Under the pieces are notes generated by a model. The model was not told the origin of the DNA. It did no database searches and was given only the letters and a program-made list of their open reading frames with translations. From positions 1-64,000 of the forward strand of contig CAAEMX010000052.1 in NCBI GenBank assembly GCA_900757185.1: a DNA stretch of 64,000 nt, given 5' to 3'. How positions within the stretch are numbered: position 1 is the stretch's first letter; each line of letters starts with the position of its first letter. Made by a program: the position numbers and the translations under genes. Origin of the DNA: an uncultured Collinsella sp. (GTDB taxonomy: Bacteria; Actinomycetota; Coriobacteriia; Coriobacteriales; Coriobacteriaceae). This document shows positions 52,994 through 61,707 of the stretch, piece by piece.

Positions 52994-53068
52994 ATGGGTT
53001 CCTTTCGAGGATAAGGGCAAACGAAGCATCCATCATATAATGGAGCGACGCAACCAGAGAGGTCACCC

Positions 53069-55627
53069 ATGGAATTTTACGCAAGCTGCCCCGAGGGCTT
53101 TGAGTCCGCACTCGCCGATGAGCTTAAACGCCTCGGGCTTTCGCATGTTCGCCGGCTGAAGGGCCGCGCCACGTTTGAGGGCGAGCTCGAAGAAGGCTAC
53201 CGCGCCTGTCTGCGGTCGCGCCTGGCGAGCCGCGTGTTCGTGGTACTCGGGCGCTTTGAGGCGCAGGATGCCGACGAGCTGTACGATGGCGTTTACGACA
53301 TCGCCTGGGAGACCATCATCCGCCCCGGCGCCACCATCGCCATTACCGCCCGCGGCGTGACCGAGCAGCTGCGCAACACGCGCTTCTCGGCCCTGCGCGC
53401 CAAGGACGCATTGTGCGACCGCCTGGCCGAGACCACGGGCCGTCGCGCCGACGTCGATGCCGCCGACCCCGATGTTCACCTACTGCTTTCGTTGCGCCAG
53501 CGCCGCGCGAGCATAAGCCTAGACCTTTCGGGCGACCCGCTGTTCAAGCGCTTGCCGCCCGCGGCGACCCGTGCCGGCGAGGGCGCGCACGTGCTGCGCC
53601 CCGACTACGCCGCTCTGGTGCTGGCGCAGGTCGGCTGGACCGCACTGTGCGAGCGCGAGCTGACGGCCGATGATTACGAGAATGAAGCCCTGCCCACGCT
53701 GATCGATGCCTCGTGCGCCGGCGGCGGTCTGCTGCTGGAGGCCGTGAATATCCTGACCGACCGCGCCCCGGGTGCCGCACGCAAGCACTGGGGCTTTGAG
53801 GGCTGGCAGCTGCACGACGCCACCCTGTGGGAGCAGCTGCTTGCCGAGGCGCGCGAGCGCGAGACGGCGGCACGCGAGCGCCAGGCGCGCATCGTTGCTG
53901 TGGATGTTGACCCCGCCGCTCGCAAGACCGCTGAGCGCATGGTTAAGTGTGCCGGCTACAAGCGCTTTGTCGATTTTTGCGCCGCCAAGCCCGCCACCGT
54001 GCTGGACCATGCGGGCGCCGTCGCCGGCGCCGCCGTGGTCGCAGACACCACCGAGACCCCGCTTTCACTCATGCACGACGCCATGACGTTGGTCGGCGAG
54101 CTGCGCCGCGCGCCCGAGCTCGCTTCGGCACCGGTCGCCGCGCTCACCCGCGATGGCCTTATGACCCGCGCACTCCATGCCGAGCCCGCGCGCTCCATCG
54201 CCGTCATGCCCAATAACGAAGAGGCAACTATTGAGGTTTGGCCCTCGCTCGACCACGCCGCCGCGGCATTTGAAGCTGCGACCAGCGCAGATGCCGAGGA
54301 GCAGACCGCAGACGCTCAAGACGAAGCCGCCGACACCCCCACGCCCGAACCTGCCGCCACGCTCGACCTAGGCGACGGCAAGCCGCTGCCCGTGCTCATC
54401 CCCGAGTCCGAGCAGTTCGCCAACCGCCTGCGCAAGAACGCCCGTCTGCGTCGCAAGTGGGCCAAGCGCGAGGACGTGAGCTGCTACCGCCTCTACGATG
54501 CCGACCTGCCCGATTACTCCGCCGCCATCGATCTGTACGAGGGCTGCCCGCAGACGCCGGGACGCTGGCTCGTCATCGCCGAATACGCCGCGCCCAAGAC
54601 CATCGACCCCGCACTGGCCCAGGCCCGCATGCTCGACATCTTGGCCATCGCGCCGCGCATCCTAGATGTTCCCGCCGAGCATGTGCACGCCAAGGCCCGC
54701 ATGCGTTCGCGCGGCGGCTCGCAGTACGGCAAGCAGGGTGCCGGCAAGGGCGGATCGGGCGAGCGTGCCAACATCGCGCGCCGTCGCCTGCCGCTCATCG
54801 AAGAGGGCGGCCTTACCTTTGCCGTCAACTTTGACGACTATCTGGATGTGGGCATCTTCCTGGACCACCGCGTCACCCGCAACCTGGTGCGCGAGCACGC
54901 CAAACAGGCACGCCGCTTCCTCAACCTGTTCGCCTACACCGGCACCGCCACCTGCTATGCGGCAGACGGCGGCGTCGAGGAGACCGTGACGGTCGACCTT
55001 TCCAACACCTACCTGGACTGGGCCGAGCGCAACATGCGCCAGAACGGCTTTGTGGGGCCGCAGCATCACTTTGTGCGCGATGACGTGCTCGCCTGGATTC
55101 GTGACCAGCGCCAGACGCGCAACCGCTGGGACCTGATTTTTGTCGACCCGCCCACGTTTTCGAACTCATCCAAGATGGGCCGCCGCACCTGGGATGTTCA
55201 GCGCGACCATGTTGAGCTTTTGGCCGGCGTATCTCGCCTGCTCGCACAGGGCGGCCACGCCATCTTTAGCTGCAACCTGCGTGGCTTCCGCCCCGAGACG
55301 CGCAAGCTCGCGCGCGCGGGCGTCGTGCTGGAGGACATTACGGCGCAGACTATTCCCGAGGATTTCGCGCGCAACCAGAAGGTGCACCATTGCTATATCG
55401 TGCGCCGCCTGCCCATCGAGGACGCCATGGCCGAGGTCGGCTTTAGCGCCGAGGAAATTGCAGAGCGAACCGAGGAGCTGCGCAACCCCGAGGCCCATAA
55501 GCCTCGTGCAGCAGCGCTCACGCACGCGCAGGCCGGCGACCGAGGGCCGCGCGGCGACGGCAAGCCCGCCTGCGCAGGCAAGCCCAGAAAGAAGAAGTTC
55601 TACGCCAGCAAGCCCAAGGGCAGATAA
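53069..55627 (+). CDS. rlmL: RlmKL-type 23S rRNA methyltransferase with degenerate RlmL half
   Basis: 852 residues (E. coli RlmKL about 702). N-terminal THUMP domain, then the RlmL domain (m2G2445). Its SAM loop is LIDASCAGGGLLLEA instead of LLDPMCGSGTLLIEA, and the catalytic NPPYGERL is replaced by ADTTETPLS at about 325-333, so this half is probably inactive. An acidic Ala/Glu/Thr insertion spans about 395-450. The RlmK half (m7G2069) is intact: RLRKNARLRRKWA, YRLYDADLPDYSAAID, LNLFAYTGTATCYA and VDPPTFSNSSKM. A basic tail ends the protein. Confidence 0.9.
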   Translation: MEFYASCPEGFESALADELKRLGLSHVRRLKGRATFEGELEEGYRACLRSRLASRVFVVLGRFEAQDADELYDGVYDIAWETIIRPGATIAITARGVTEQLRNTRFSALRAKDALCDRLAETTGRRADVDAADPDVHLLLSLRQRRASISLDLSGDPLFKRLPPAATRAGEGAHVLRPDYAALVLAQVGWTALCERELTADDYENEALPTLIDASCAGGGLLLEAVNILTDRAPGAARKHWGFEGWQLHDATLWEQLLAEARERETAARERQARIVAVDVDPAARKTAERMVKCAGYKRFVDFCAAKPATVLDHAGAVAGAAVVADTTETPLSLMHDAMTLVGELRRAPELASAPVAALTRDGLMTRALHAEPARSIAVMPNNEEATIEVWPSLDHAAAAFEAATSADAEEQTADAQDEAADTPTPEPAATLDLGDGKPLPVLIPESEQFANRLRKNARLRRKWAKREDVSCYRLYDADLPDYSAAIDLYEGCPQTPGRWLVIAEYAAPKTIDPALAQARMLDILAIAPRILDVPAEHVHAKARMRSRGGSQYGKQGAGKGGSGERANIARRRLPLIEEGGLTFAVNFDDYLDVGIFLDHRVTRNLVREHAKQARRFLNLFAYTGTATCYAADGGVEETVTVDLSNTYLDWAERNMRQNGFVGPQHHFVRDDVLAWIRDQRQTRNRWDLIFVDPPTFSNSSKMGRRTWDVQRDHVELLAGVSRLLAQGGHAIFSCNLRGFRPETRKLARAGVVLEDITAQTIPEDFARNQKVHHCYIVRRLPIEDAMAEVGFSAEEIAERTEELRNPEAHKPRAAALTHAQAGDRGPRGDGKPACAGKPRKKKFYASKPKGR

Positions 55628-55630
55628 CAA

Positions 55631-55697
55631 AGTTGCGGTGGAATACGGACTGTTTTGCCTGGAATTAGGCAAATTTAGACCGTATTTCACCGCAACT
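55631..55697. repeat. 67-bp cruciform between rlmKL and kdpE
   Basis: AGTTGCGGTGGAATACGG (55631-55648) pairs with 55680-55697 with one mismatch. The loop holds a second hairpin, TTGCCT...AGGCAA. It fills the gap between two convergent genes and may end both transcripts. Confidence 0.8.
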
Positions 55698-55721
55698 CAT
55701 ATTGGGATGGTGGTTGGCGAT

Positions 55722-56435
55722 CTAGCCTTGGGTGACCAATCGGTAACCGATACCCACGTGCGTTTGGATATAGCGCGGATGCGCGGGATCGGACTCGATC
55801 TTCTTGCGTAGCGTGCCCATAAAGACACGCAGGCTCGCCAGGTCGCTCTTGGTTGCCGTGCCCCAAATCTCGTGCAGGATAAACTGGTGCGTCAGCACCT
55901 TGTCGGCGTTATGCGCCAGCAGGCACAGGAGCTTGTACTCGATCGGCGTCAGATGCAGTTCCTCGCCATCCATCGTGGCAATGCCGGCATCAAAGTCGAT
56001 ATGCAGCTCACCGGTATCGAACGAGCCCTCGGAGGCAACACCGCCCGTTTGCGCATACGAAAGGCGCCTGAGCGTCGTGCGAATGCGCGCGAGCAGCTCC
56101 TCGACCGAAAACGGCTTGGTCAGGTAGTCGTCAGCACCGGCATCGAGTGCGCGAATCTTGTCCGCATCCTCGCTGCGCGCCGAGACCACAATGATCGGCA
56201 TGCCCGACCGTGCGCGCACCGACTCCACCACCTTGACGCCGTCCATATCGGGCAGGCCCAGATCGAGCAGCACAATGCTCGGCGCCTGCGATGAGGCGGC
56301 GGCGATGGCGGCATGGGCGGTCTCCACAGCCATATGGCGCAAGCCGTGCGCCTCGAGCGCGGCAACAATAAGATTGCGAACGGCGGGGTCGTCCTCAACG
56401 ACCAAGATGAGCGGTTTTACGGCAGAGTTCGGCAC
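55722..56435 (-). CDS. kdpE: KdpE-like response regulator
   Basis: OmpR/PhoB-type regulator, 237 residues. Receiver domain: acidic pair VVEDD, phospho-Asp in LLDLGLPDMDG, VVSARSE and the Lys in YLTKPFSVEELLARI. C-terminal winged helix: LHLTPIEYKLLCLLAHNADKVLTH in parts, then VGIGYRLV. GTG at 56435 has AAGGAG upstream, supporting this start. It begins 4 bases after the sensor kinase gene and is the last gene of the potassium block. Confidence 0.92.
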   Translation of the reverse strand: MPNSAVKPLILVVEDDPAVRNLIVAALEAHGLRHMAVETAHAAIAAASSQAPSIVLLDLGLPDMDGVKVVESVRARSGMPIIVVSARSEDADKIRALDAGADDYLTKPFSVEELLARIRTTLRRLSYAQTGGVASEGSFDTGELHIDFDAGIATMDGEELHLTPIEYKLLCLLAHNADKVLTHQFILHEIWGTATKSDLASLRVFMGTLRKKIESDPAHPRYIQTHVGIGYRLVTQG

Positions 56436-56439
56436 AGCG

Positions 56440-58065
56440 CTACTCCTTATCAAACGAAACGTCGGCGGCGGGAAGTTCAATCGTAAAGACCGAACCGTGC
56501 GGGTCCGCCGCGGCAACCTCTATGCTACCGCCATGTGCCAACGCAATGGAACGGCAGAGCGAAAGACCCAAGCCAACGCTGCGGTGGCTGTCGGCCAGAC
56601 CATGGTTGGCGGTATAGAACGACTCGAAGATCCGCTCACGATCCTCGGGTGCGATGCCCGGACCATCATCGGCCACCGAGCACGCCACGCGTCCATCGTC
56701 GACGCTAATCGAAATCATGATATGCGAGCCCGCGGGCGTATAGGTGATGGCGTTGTTCACCAGATTGACCACCAGCTGCACCATCAGGCGCGCATCGACG
56801 TTGACGAGCGCCGGCTCATCGCACGCCACCACCTTAAGGTCGTGCTCGCGCACGGCAGGGTTCACGTGGCGCAGCGCCTCCTCAACGATATCGTCCATGA
56901 GCTCGAGCGTGGTCGACAGGCGCATACCGCCGCCCTCGAGCTTGGTGATGGCGAGCAGGTTCTCGACGGTGGCGTTGAGCCATTGCGCATCCGAGCGAAT
57001 GGACAGAAGCATGCCGCGGCGCGTCTGGCTATCGAGCACGGCGGTGCCGGTCGAGCCCTGGTCGAGCAGCACATCGGCATTGCCCGAAATACTGGTGAGC
57101 GGCGTGCGCAGGTCGTGCGAGATGGAGCGCAGCAGGTTGGCGCGCAGCTGCTCGTTTTTGGCGAGCACCGCCGCCTCCTCGCGGGCCTCCATGGCGCGGG
57201 CGCGATCGAGTGCCAGCTCGCCTTCGCTCACGATGGCATCGGCAAGTGTCCGCTCCTCGTGCGTCAGCACGTCGGGCTCGGCAACGATAGCCAGCACACC
57301 CACCACCGAGGCGAGGTCGCCCGAGCGCACGAAGCCGTCGCCCGTACGAACCGTCAGGTAGATGCCATAAAACGCCGAGCCGCCATAGGTGGCATCGAGC
57401 GGCGTTCCCACATAGGCGGACGCCGAGAGCCGCGGCGGCATCTGCGGCGCCAGCTCGTGCACCGGCGCGGCATCGCCCACGGCCGTGTATGTCGCACGCG
57501 GCAGCAGGTCATCGCCCTCGGCGTCGGCGCCGTACCACACGACCGGACGGCCCGAAAGACGCGCCAGCTGCGTTGCCATGGCATGGACAATCTGCTGCTG
57601 ATCGGCGCACCGCTGCAGCATGCGGTTGGTCTCGAGCACCATATGCGTGCGGCGGTCGCTGGCGGCAGCCTGTGCCAAGGCGCGGCGCAGGGCCAACGCA
57701 ATCGAGCTCGACACAAGCGAGACCACGAACATGATGAAGAACATGCCGGGATAGACGCGGTCGATAAGCGACAGCGAGTAGCGCGGGTCGACAAACAAGA
57801 AGTTGTAGAGCGCCACGGCGGCAGCCGAGCTCAGCAAGCAATACAGGCGACTCCAGGTAAAGAACGCGCACAGCTGAACGGCGAACACATAGACGATCAT
57901 GATGCTCGGCGCGAGACCCGGATGGTCGAGCAGCGCGCCCACAATCGTCGCTGCGACCAGCAGCCCCGCCGATACGCAGGCGTCATACAGAGGAGTGCGG
58001 CGCGTCAGCGTTGTGCGCCGCCACCAAAAGCTATCGGCAATATCGCCGTCCGTACGGACGTCCAT
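56440..58065 (-). CDS. kdpD: KdpD-like sensor histidine kinase lacking the N-terminal KdpD domain
   Basis: 541 residues against about 890 for full KdpD. It starts directly at the four-helix DUF4118 membrane region (about 28-125), followed by a GAF-like domain and the kinase core: H-box SISHDLRTPLTSISGNAD, N-box VNLVNNAITYTP, G1 DDGPGI, G2 SVGLGLSLC. The UspA/Walker-containing cytoplasmic K+ and c-di-AMP sensing module is missing. No kdpFABC is adjacent; instead kup lies upstream in the same direction, so kup is a possible target. Confidence 0.9.
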   Translation of the reverse strand: MDVRTDGDIADSFWWRRTTLTRRTPLYDACVSAGLLVAATIVGALLDHPGLAPSIMIVYVFAVQLCAFFTWSRLYCLLSSAAAVALYNFLFVDPRYSLSLIDRVYPGMFFIMFVVSLVSSSIALALRRALAQAAASDRRTHMVLETNRMLQRCADQQQIVHAMATQLARLSGRPVVWYGADAEGDDLLPRATYTAVGDAAPVHELAPQMPPRLSASAYVGTPLDATYGGSAFYGIYLTVRTGDGFVRSGDLASVVGVLAIVAEPDVLTHEERTLADAIVSEGELALDRARAMEAREEAAVLAKNEQLRANLLRSISHDLRTPLTSISGNADVLLDQGSTGTAVLDSQTRRGMLLSIRSDAQWLNATVENLLAITKLEGGGMRLSTTLELMDDIVEEALRHVNPAVREHDLKVVACDEPALVNVDARLMVQLVVNLVNNAITYTPAGSHIMISISVDDGRVACSVADDGPGIAPEDRERIFESFYTANHGLADSHRSVGLGLSLCRSIALAHGGSIEVAAADPHGSVFTIELPAADVSFDKE

Positions 58066-58092
58066 CAGCGACCCGCCCCTCTCTCAAAAACA

Positions 58093-58132
58093 AAAACCAC
58101 CACAAAGGGACAGGCACCTTTGTGGTGGTTTT
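58093..58132. terminator. Strong hairpin between the small membrane protein and kdpD
   Basis: AAAACCACCACAAAGG (58093-58108) and 58117-58132 make a perfect 16-bp stem with an 8-base loop (GACAGGCA) and T/A runs on both sides. The loop-proximal ACAAAGGGACAGG places it in the GACAAAG family. It probably separates kup from kdpDE transcription. Confidence 0.75.
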
Positions 58133-58178
58133 CCCTCGTGGTGGTTCTAAGTGTAAAGCCTTCTACGACCGGCAGCCG

Positions 58179-58373
58179 CTAGACAAACAGCACGTGCGCG
58201 AGCAGGGCACACACGCACACCACTCCAAATACCAGCGCCACGATCGAGATCACGCGGTCGGCCATGTCCATGTTGGCACGATTCGTAAAGAACCGATCTT
58301 CGGCGGCGTCGGCGCGCGCCTCACGCACCATTTCGACCACCGCCTCGCGGCCATCGAGCGCCTTTGTATCCAT
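58179..58373 (-). CDS. Small single-pass membrane protein between kup and kdpD
   Basis: 64 residues: charged helix (REAVVEMVREARADAAEDRFF) then one C-terminal membrane helix (VISIVALVFGVVCVCALLAHVLF). No family recognised. GGGGAGG lies five bases before the ATG at 58373; a longer frame starts at 58403. Size, topology and position between a K+ transporter and a K+ sensor kinase hint at an accessory or modulatory subunit, which is inference. Confidence 0.65.
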   Translation of the reverse strand: MDTKALDGREAVVEMVREARADAAEDRFFTNRANMDMADRVISIVALVFGVVCVCALLAHVLFV

Positions 58374-58434
58374 GTTTGCCTCCCCGGCCTCAATCTTGTT
58401 CATCGAAAACCAACTCCATGCAACCTGTCGGCGC

Positions 58435-60462
58435 CTACGGGCGCTCGTTGGGGGCCAGACGCTGCATCTTGTTCACAGCCTTGAACTTGGTGAACAGCGG
58501 CACATACTCAAAGCTCACGTTGGAGTTCTCCAGGCCATACCAGCGCGCCGGCGTACCGGCAAAGCGGCGGATGATGTACTTGAGCGTGATGGCCGTACGC
58601 TCACTCGGCTCCACGTCACTTTCGGGCGCCAGAAGCTTGCGGATCATGACGAACTTGAACGTGCCGATGTTGCCCGGATCCTTGTAGACCGAGTAGTCGT
58701 GCATCTGCGGCGGCAGCTCGCCCGTGGCGGCCAGATCCTGAACAACCTGTCGCAGGTAGGCGTTCACGCGCTGGTTAACCTTGTAGCCCAGGTACAGATG
58801 CACGCGGAACACGTAGTCGGTGCCGAACGTCTCGACCGAATAGGCAAAGGTGTGCGGTTCGTCCATGGTCTCGACATTCACAAACCACCAGGCGCGGGCG
58901 CGCTTGGGATGCTTGTCCAGAATCGAGTAGACGATGTCGCGGTCGATGTAGTCGGTATGGGTGTCCTTGGTCAGATACACGATGTTGTCGCTCAGGCGCT
59001 CGTAACGGTCGTCGTCGCGCAGGCGCTTGAGCTGCGGCAGATAGCTGCGCAGCGGCAGCAGCGTAAACTGGCGCTGCTCGACCGCCGTGCCGTTGTACCA
59101 GCACACCATGATGCCCATGATGAGCGCGGCCATGAGGATGGTGAAATAGCCACCGTGGAAGAACTTGGTAAGCGAGCTCACAAAGAAGAAGCCCTCGAGC
59201 ATAAGGAAGAACGCAACGAAGATATACGGGGCGACCTTAAGGCCGCGATCAACATGCAAGTAGAAGAAGAGCAGCAGCGTCGTGCACATCATGGTCAGGG
59301 TAATCGCCAAGCCGTAGGCGGCCTCCATGTGCGCCGAGCTCTGGAACAGTAGCACCACGATGACGCAGCCCACAAGCATGACGTTGTTGACCATGGGAAT
59401 ATAGAGCTGGCCCTTGGTCTCGGCAGGATAGAAGACCTGCATGTGCGGCATGAGGTCCAAGCGGCTGGCCTCGGACACCAGCGAGAATGCGCCGGTGATG
59501 AGCGCCTGCGAGGCAATGATGGCCGCGACGGTGGAAAGGCCGACGGCAAAGGGACGCAGGCCCGGGGTGAGCATCTGGTAGAAGGGGTTGAGGTCGGCAA
59601 TACCCATGAGCTCGGGGTTGGCAGCGTTGTTCATAAGCCAAGCGCCCTGGCCCATATAGGACAGCAGCAAGCAGCACTTAACGAACGGCCAGGTTGCGTA
59701 GATGTTGCCGCGGCCCACGTGGCCCATGTCGGAATAGAGCGCCTCGGCACCGGTGGTGGCAAGGAAGCAGCTGCCCAGAATCATGATGCCCGCATGGTTG
59801 TTGGGGCTCAGCAAAAAGCCGATGCCGCGCAGCGGGTTGAGGCACAGCAGCACCGCGGGGTGCTGGAAGACAAAGAATAGACCCGTACCGCCCAGGAACA
59901 GAAACCACAGCGTCATGATGGGGCCAAAGGCACGGCCGATCTTGGCTGTGCCGATGCGCTGCACCAAGAAGAGCACAATGATGATGGCAAGCGTGATAGC
60001 CACGACGCGGCCCTGATCGTCGCCCAGCACGGCATGGACTGCCGGAATGGTGCGCAGACCCTCGATGGCCGTGGTGACGGTAACGGCAGGCGTCAGGATG
60101 CCGTCGGCGAGCAGCGCGGCGCCACCCAGCATGGCGGGGATGATGAGCCACTTGCCGCAACGCTTGACCAAGCTGTACAGGGCAAAGATACCGCCCTCGC
60201 CATGGTTGTCGGCGCGCAGCGAGATGAGCACGTACTTGACGGTCGTCAGCAGCGTGACCGTCCATACGACGAGCGAGAGCGCGCCGAGCACAAACTCCTC
60301 CGTGACGCTTCCGATGCCGCCGTTGCCGGCAACGAGCGCCTTGGTTACATACATGGGGCTGGTGCCGATATCGCCATACACCACGCCCAGCGTGACGAGC
60401 ATCGCCGAGATGCTCACAGGAATCGCAGCGTGTGAGGCTGCCTCCTTGGCCTTTTGTTCCAT
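58435..60462 (-). CDS. kup: Kup/KUP-HAK-type potassium uptake protein
   Basis: Proton-coupled low-affinity K+ importer, 675 residues. The signature GVVYGDIGTSPMYV lies in the first helix, about 12 helices extend to about residue 450, followed by a cytoplasmic C-terminal domain (YLTKDTHTDYIDRD... FRVHLYLGYKVNQRVNAY). GGGAGG lies ten bases before the ATG at 60462. Head of a same-direction block with the small membrane gene and kdpDE, about 60 bases from the former. Confidence 0.95.
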   Translation of the reverse strand: MEQKAKEAASHAAIPVSISAMLVTLGVVYGDIGTSPMYVTKALVAGNGGIGSVTEEFVLGALSLVVWTVTLLTTVKYVLISLRADNHGEGGIFALYSLVKRCGKWLIIPAMLGGAALLADGILTPAVTVTTAIEGLRTIPAVHAVLGDDQGRVVAITLAIIIVLFLVQRIGTAKIGRAFGPIMTLWFLFLGGTGLFFVFQHPAVLLCLNPLRGIGFLLSPNNHAGIMILGSCFLATTGAEALYSDMGHVGRGNIYATWPFVKCCLLLSYMGQGAWLMNNAANPELMGIADLNPFYQMLTPGLRPFAVGLSTVAAIIASQALITGAFSLVSEASRLDLMPHMQVFYPAETKGQLYIPMVNNVMLVGCVIVVLLFQSSAHMEAAYGLAITLTMMCTTLLLFFYLHVDRGLKVAPYIFVAFFLMLEGFFFVSSLTKFFHGGYFTILMAALIMGIMVCWYNGTAVEQRQFTLLPLRSYLPQLKRLRDDDRYERLSDNIVYLTKDTHTDYIDRDIVYSILDKHPKRARAWWFVNVETMDEPHTFAYSVETFGTDYVFRVHLYLGYKVNQRVNAYLRQVVQDLAATGELPPQMHDYSVYKDPGNIGTFKFVMIRKLLAPESDVEPSERTAITLKYIIRRFAGTPARWYGLENSNVSFEYVPLFTKFKAVNKMQRLAPNERP

Positions 60463-60497
60463 AAGCCGGTTTCCTCCCAACTTTAACGTTCGAGGGG

Positions 60498-60503
60498 ATT
60501 ATA
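60498..60503 (-). promoter_or_regulatory. Probable kup -10 box
   Basis: TATAAT on the minus strand, about 35 bases before the kup start, in an AT-rich stretch. No convincing -35 hexamer is seen at 16-18 bases, so an activator may be needed. Confidence 0.4.
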
Positions 60504-60587
60504 GGTAATCGGCTCATGTTTTAATGCACTGTTTTCCCAGCTAGATAAAGATTTATACAGTCTTTAGACTACCGCGGCGATATGGAA

Positions 60588-60615
60588 TGTGACAAGGGGA
60601 CTGTCCCTTTGCCGC
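60588..60615. repeat. GACAAAG-family hairpin after the nitroreductase gene
   Basis: TGTGACAAGGGGACTGTCCC followed by TTTGCCGCA, five bases past the nitroreductase stop codon; a slightly mismatched family member. Confidence 0.75.
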
Positions 60616-60620
60616 ATCTG

Positions 60621-61493
60621 TCATTTTCCGAGCCAGTTTTTGAACCACCACTCCATGGAACAGCTCATCTCGGCCATAAAGGGGCTCGTGTGCTTGCGGG
60701 TGTAGATATCCACCACGCGCTCGCCCACCTCACGGGCATGCGGGCGAAACATCGCATCCATCTCGGCCACCTGCGCATCCATAGTCGCGTCGTCCGCACG
60801 GCGGTAGTGCTCCTCGTGCACCAGGTTCACCACGGGATGCGCGATCGCCGAGCGCTCTTTGCGGGGCGTGCCGATGATGAGCATCGACAGCGGCATGGTA
60901 TACGGAGGCAGATCCAGCAGCTCGGCCACTTCCTCGGCATTCTCGACGATGTCGCCGATGTAGCAGCTTCCCAGCCCCAGGGCCTCGGCGGCAACCACGG
61001 CGTTTTGAGCGGCGATTACGGCATCCTGCGCCGCAATGGCAAAGTCGCCCAAACCCGGTGCACGGCGGGGCGCCTTGCCCGTACGCTCTACAAACTCGGA
61101 CTCAAAGCAGCCCACATGCTCAAACAGATCGATCCACTTGGCATAATCGACCACAAATATTAGTGCCCAGGGCGCCTTGGCGATCATGGGCTGGTGGTCG
61201 CACAGGTCGGCCAGACGGTCCAGCGTAGCCTGCTCGCGAATGCTCACGATGGAATACATCATCATGGCGCCCGCCGACGGCGCGCGACTCGCCGCATGCA
61301 GAATCGCCGCACGCTGCTCGTCGGTCACTGCCACGGGACGGTCGTTGTCATCGCGCGCAAAAGCGCGCGTGGACGACCGGTGCTCCAAAATGTCCAGTAC
61401 CGCGTTGCCCGTAGTCTCGACCGGATAGCCGTACGTATCCACGCCCGCAGCTCCGTCGCCGCCCATGTCCGCCTTGCAAACCTGCTCGCTCAT
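60621..61493 (-). CDS. Nitroreductase-family FMN oxidoreductase
   Basis: 290 residues. FMN-binding motifs: EHRSSTRAFA near residue 38, SRAPSAGAMMMYSIV, and AAEALGLGSCYIGDI with NAEEVAELLDLPPYTMPLSMLIIG (in parts). The family reduces nitroaromatics, quinones or flavins with NAD(P)H. A C-terminal tail with Cys and Trp residues (SCSMEWWFKNWL) is unusual. Transcribed alone, divergent from the LTA synthase gene across a 214-base gap. Confidence 0.88.
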   Translation of the reverse strand: MSEQVCKADMGGDGAAGVDTYGYPVETTGNAVLDILEHRSSTRAFARDDNDRPVAVTDEQRAAILHAASRAPSAGAMMMYSIVSIREQATLDRLADLCDHQPMIAKAPWALIFVVDYAKWIDLFEHVGCFESEFVERTGKAPRRAPGLGDFAIAAQDAVIAAQNAVVAAEALGLGSCYIGDIVENAEEVAELLDLPPYTMPLSMLIIGTPRKERSAIAHPVVNLVHEEHYRRADDATMDAQVAEMDAMFRPHAREVGERVVDIYTRKHTSPFMAEMSCSMEWWFKNWLGK

Positions 61494-61707
61494 AGCCCCA
61501 TCCCTGCCATTTCTTTAAGAAGCCTTTACGTTTCCGTGTAATTCCCGTCCATTATCGCGCAGGTCGCCACTCCATTGCGCCACACCGCCACACGTGCGCG
61601 TTAATATGGCTGGTTGTTGTGCGCAGCCACCAATTGCAGCGCATATCTTGGTAACAATCGGGTAAACCCCCGCTTTCGTAGGTTTTAAGTTTGTGAGGAG
61701 TCTCAGC

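Noticed and set aside
56158..58182. 674-codon open frame antisense to kdpD and kdpE
   Set aside because: His/Arg/Ala-rich shadow translation opposite a kinase with all its motifs intact.
60463..60620. c-di-AMP (ydaO-type) riboswitch upstream of kup
   Set aside because: The leader is only about 30-120 bases, and I see no conserved multi-stem architecture.
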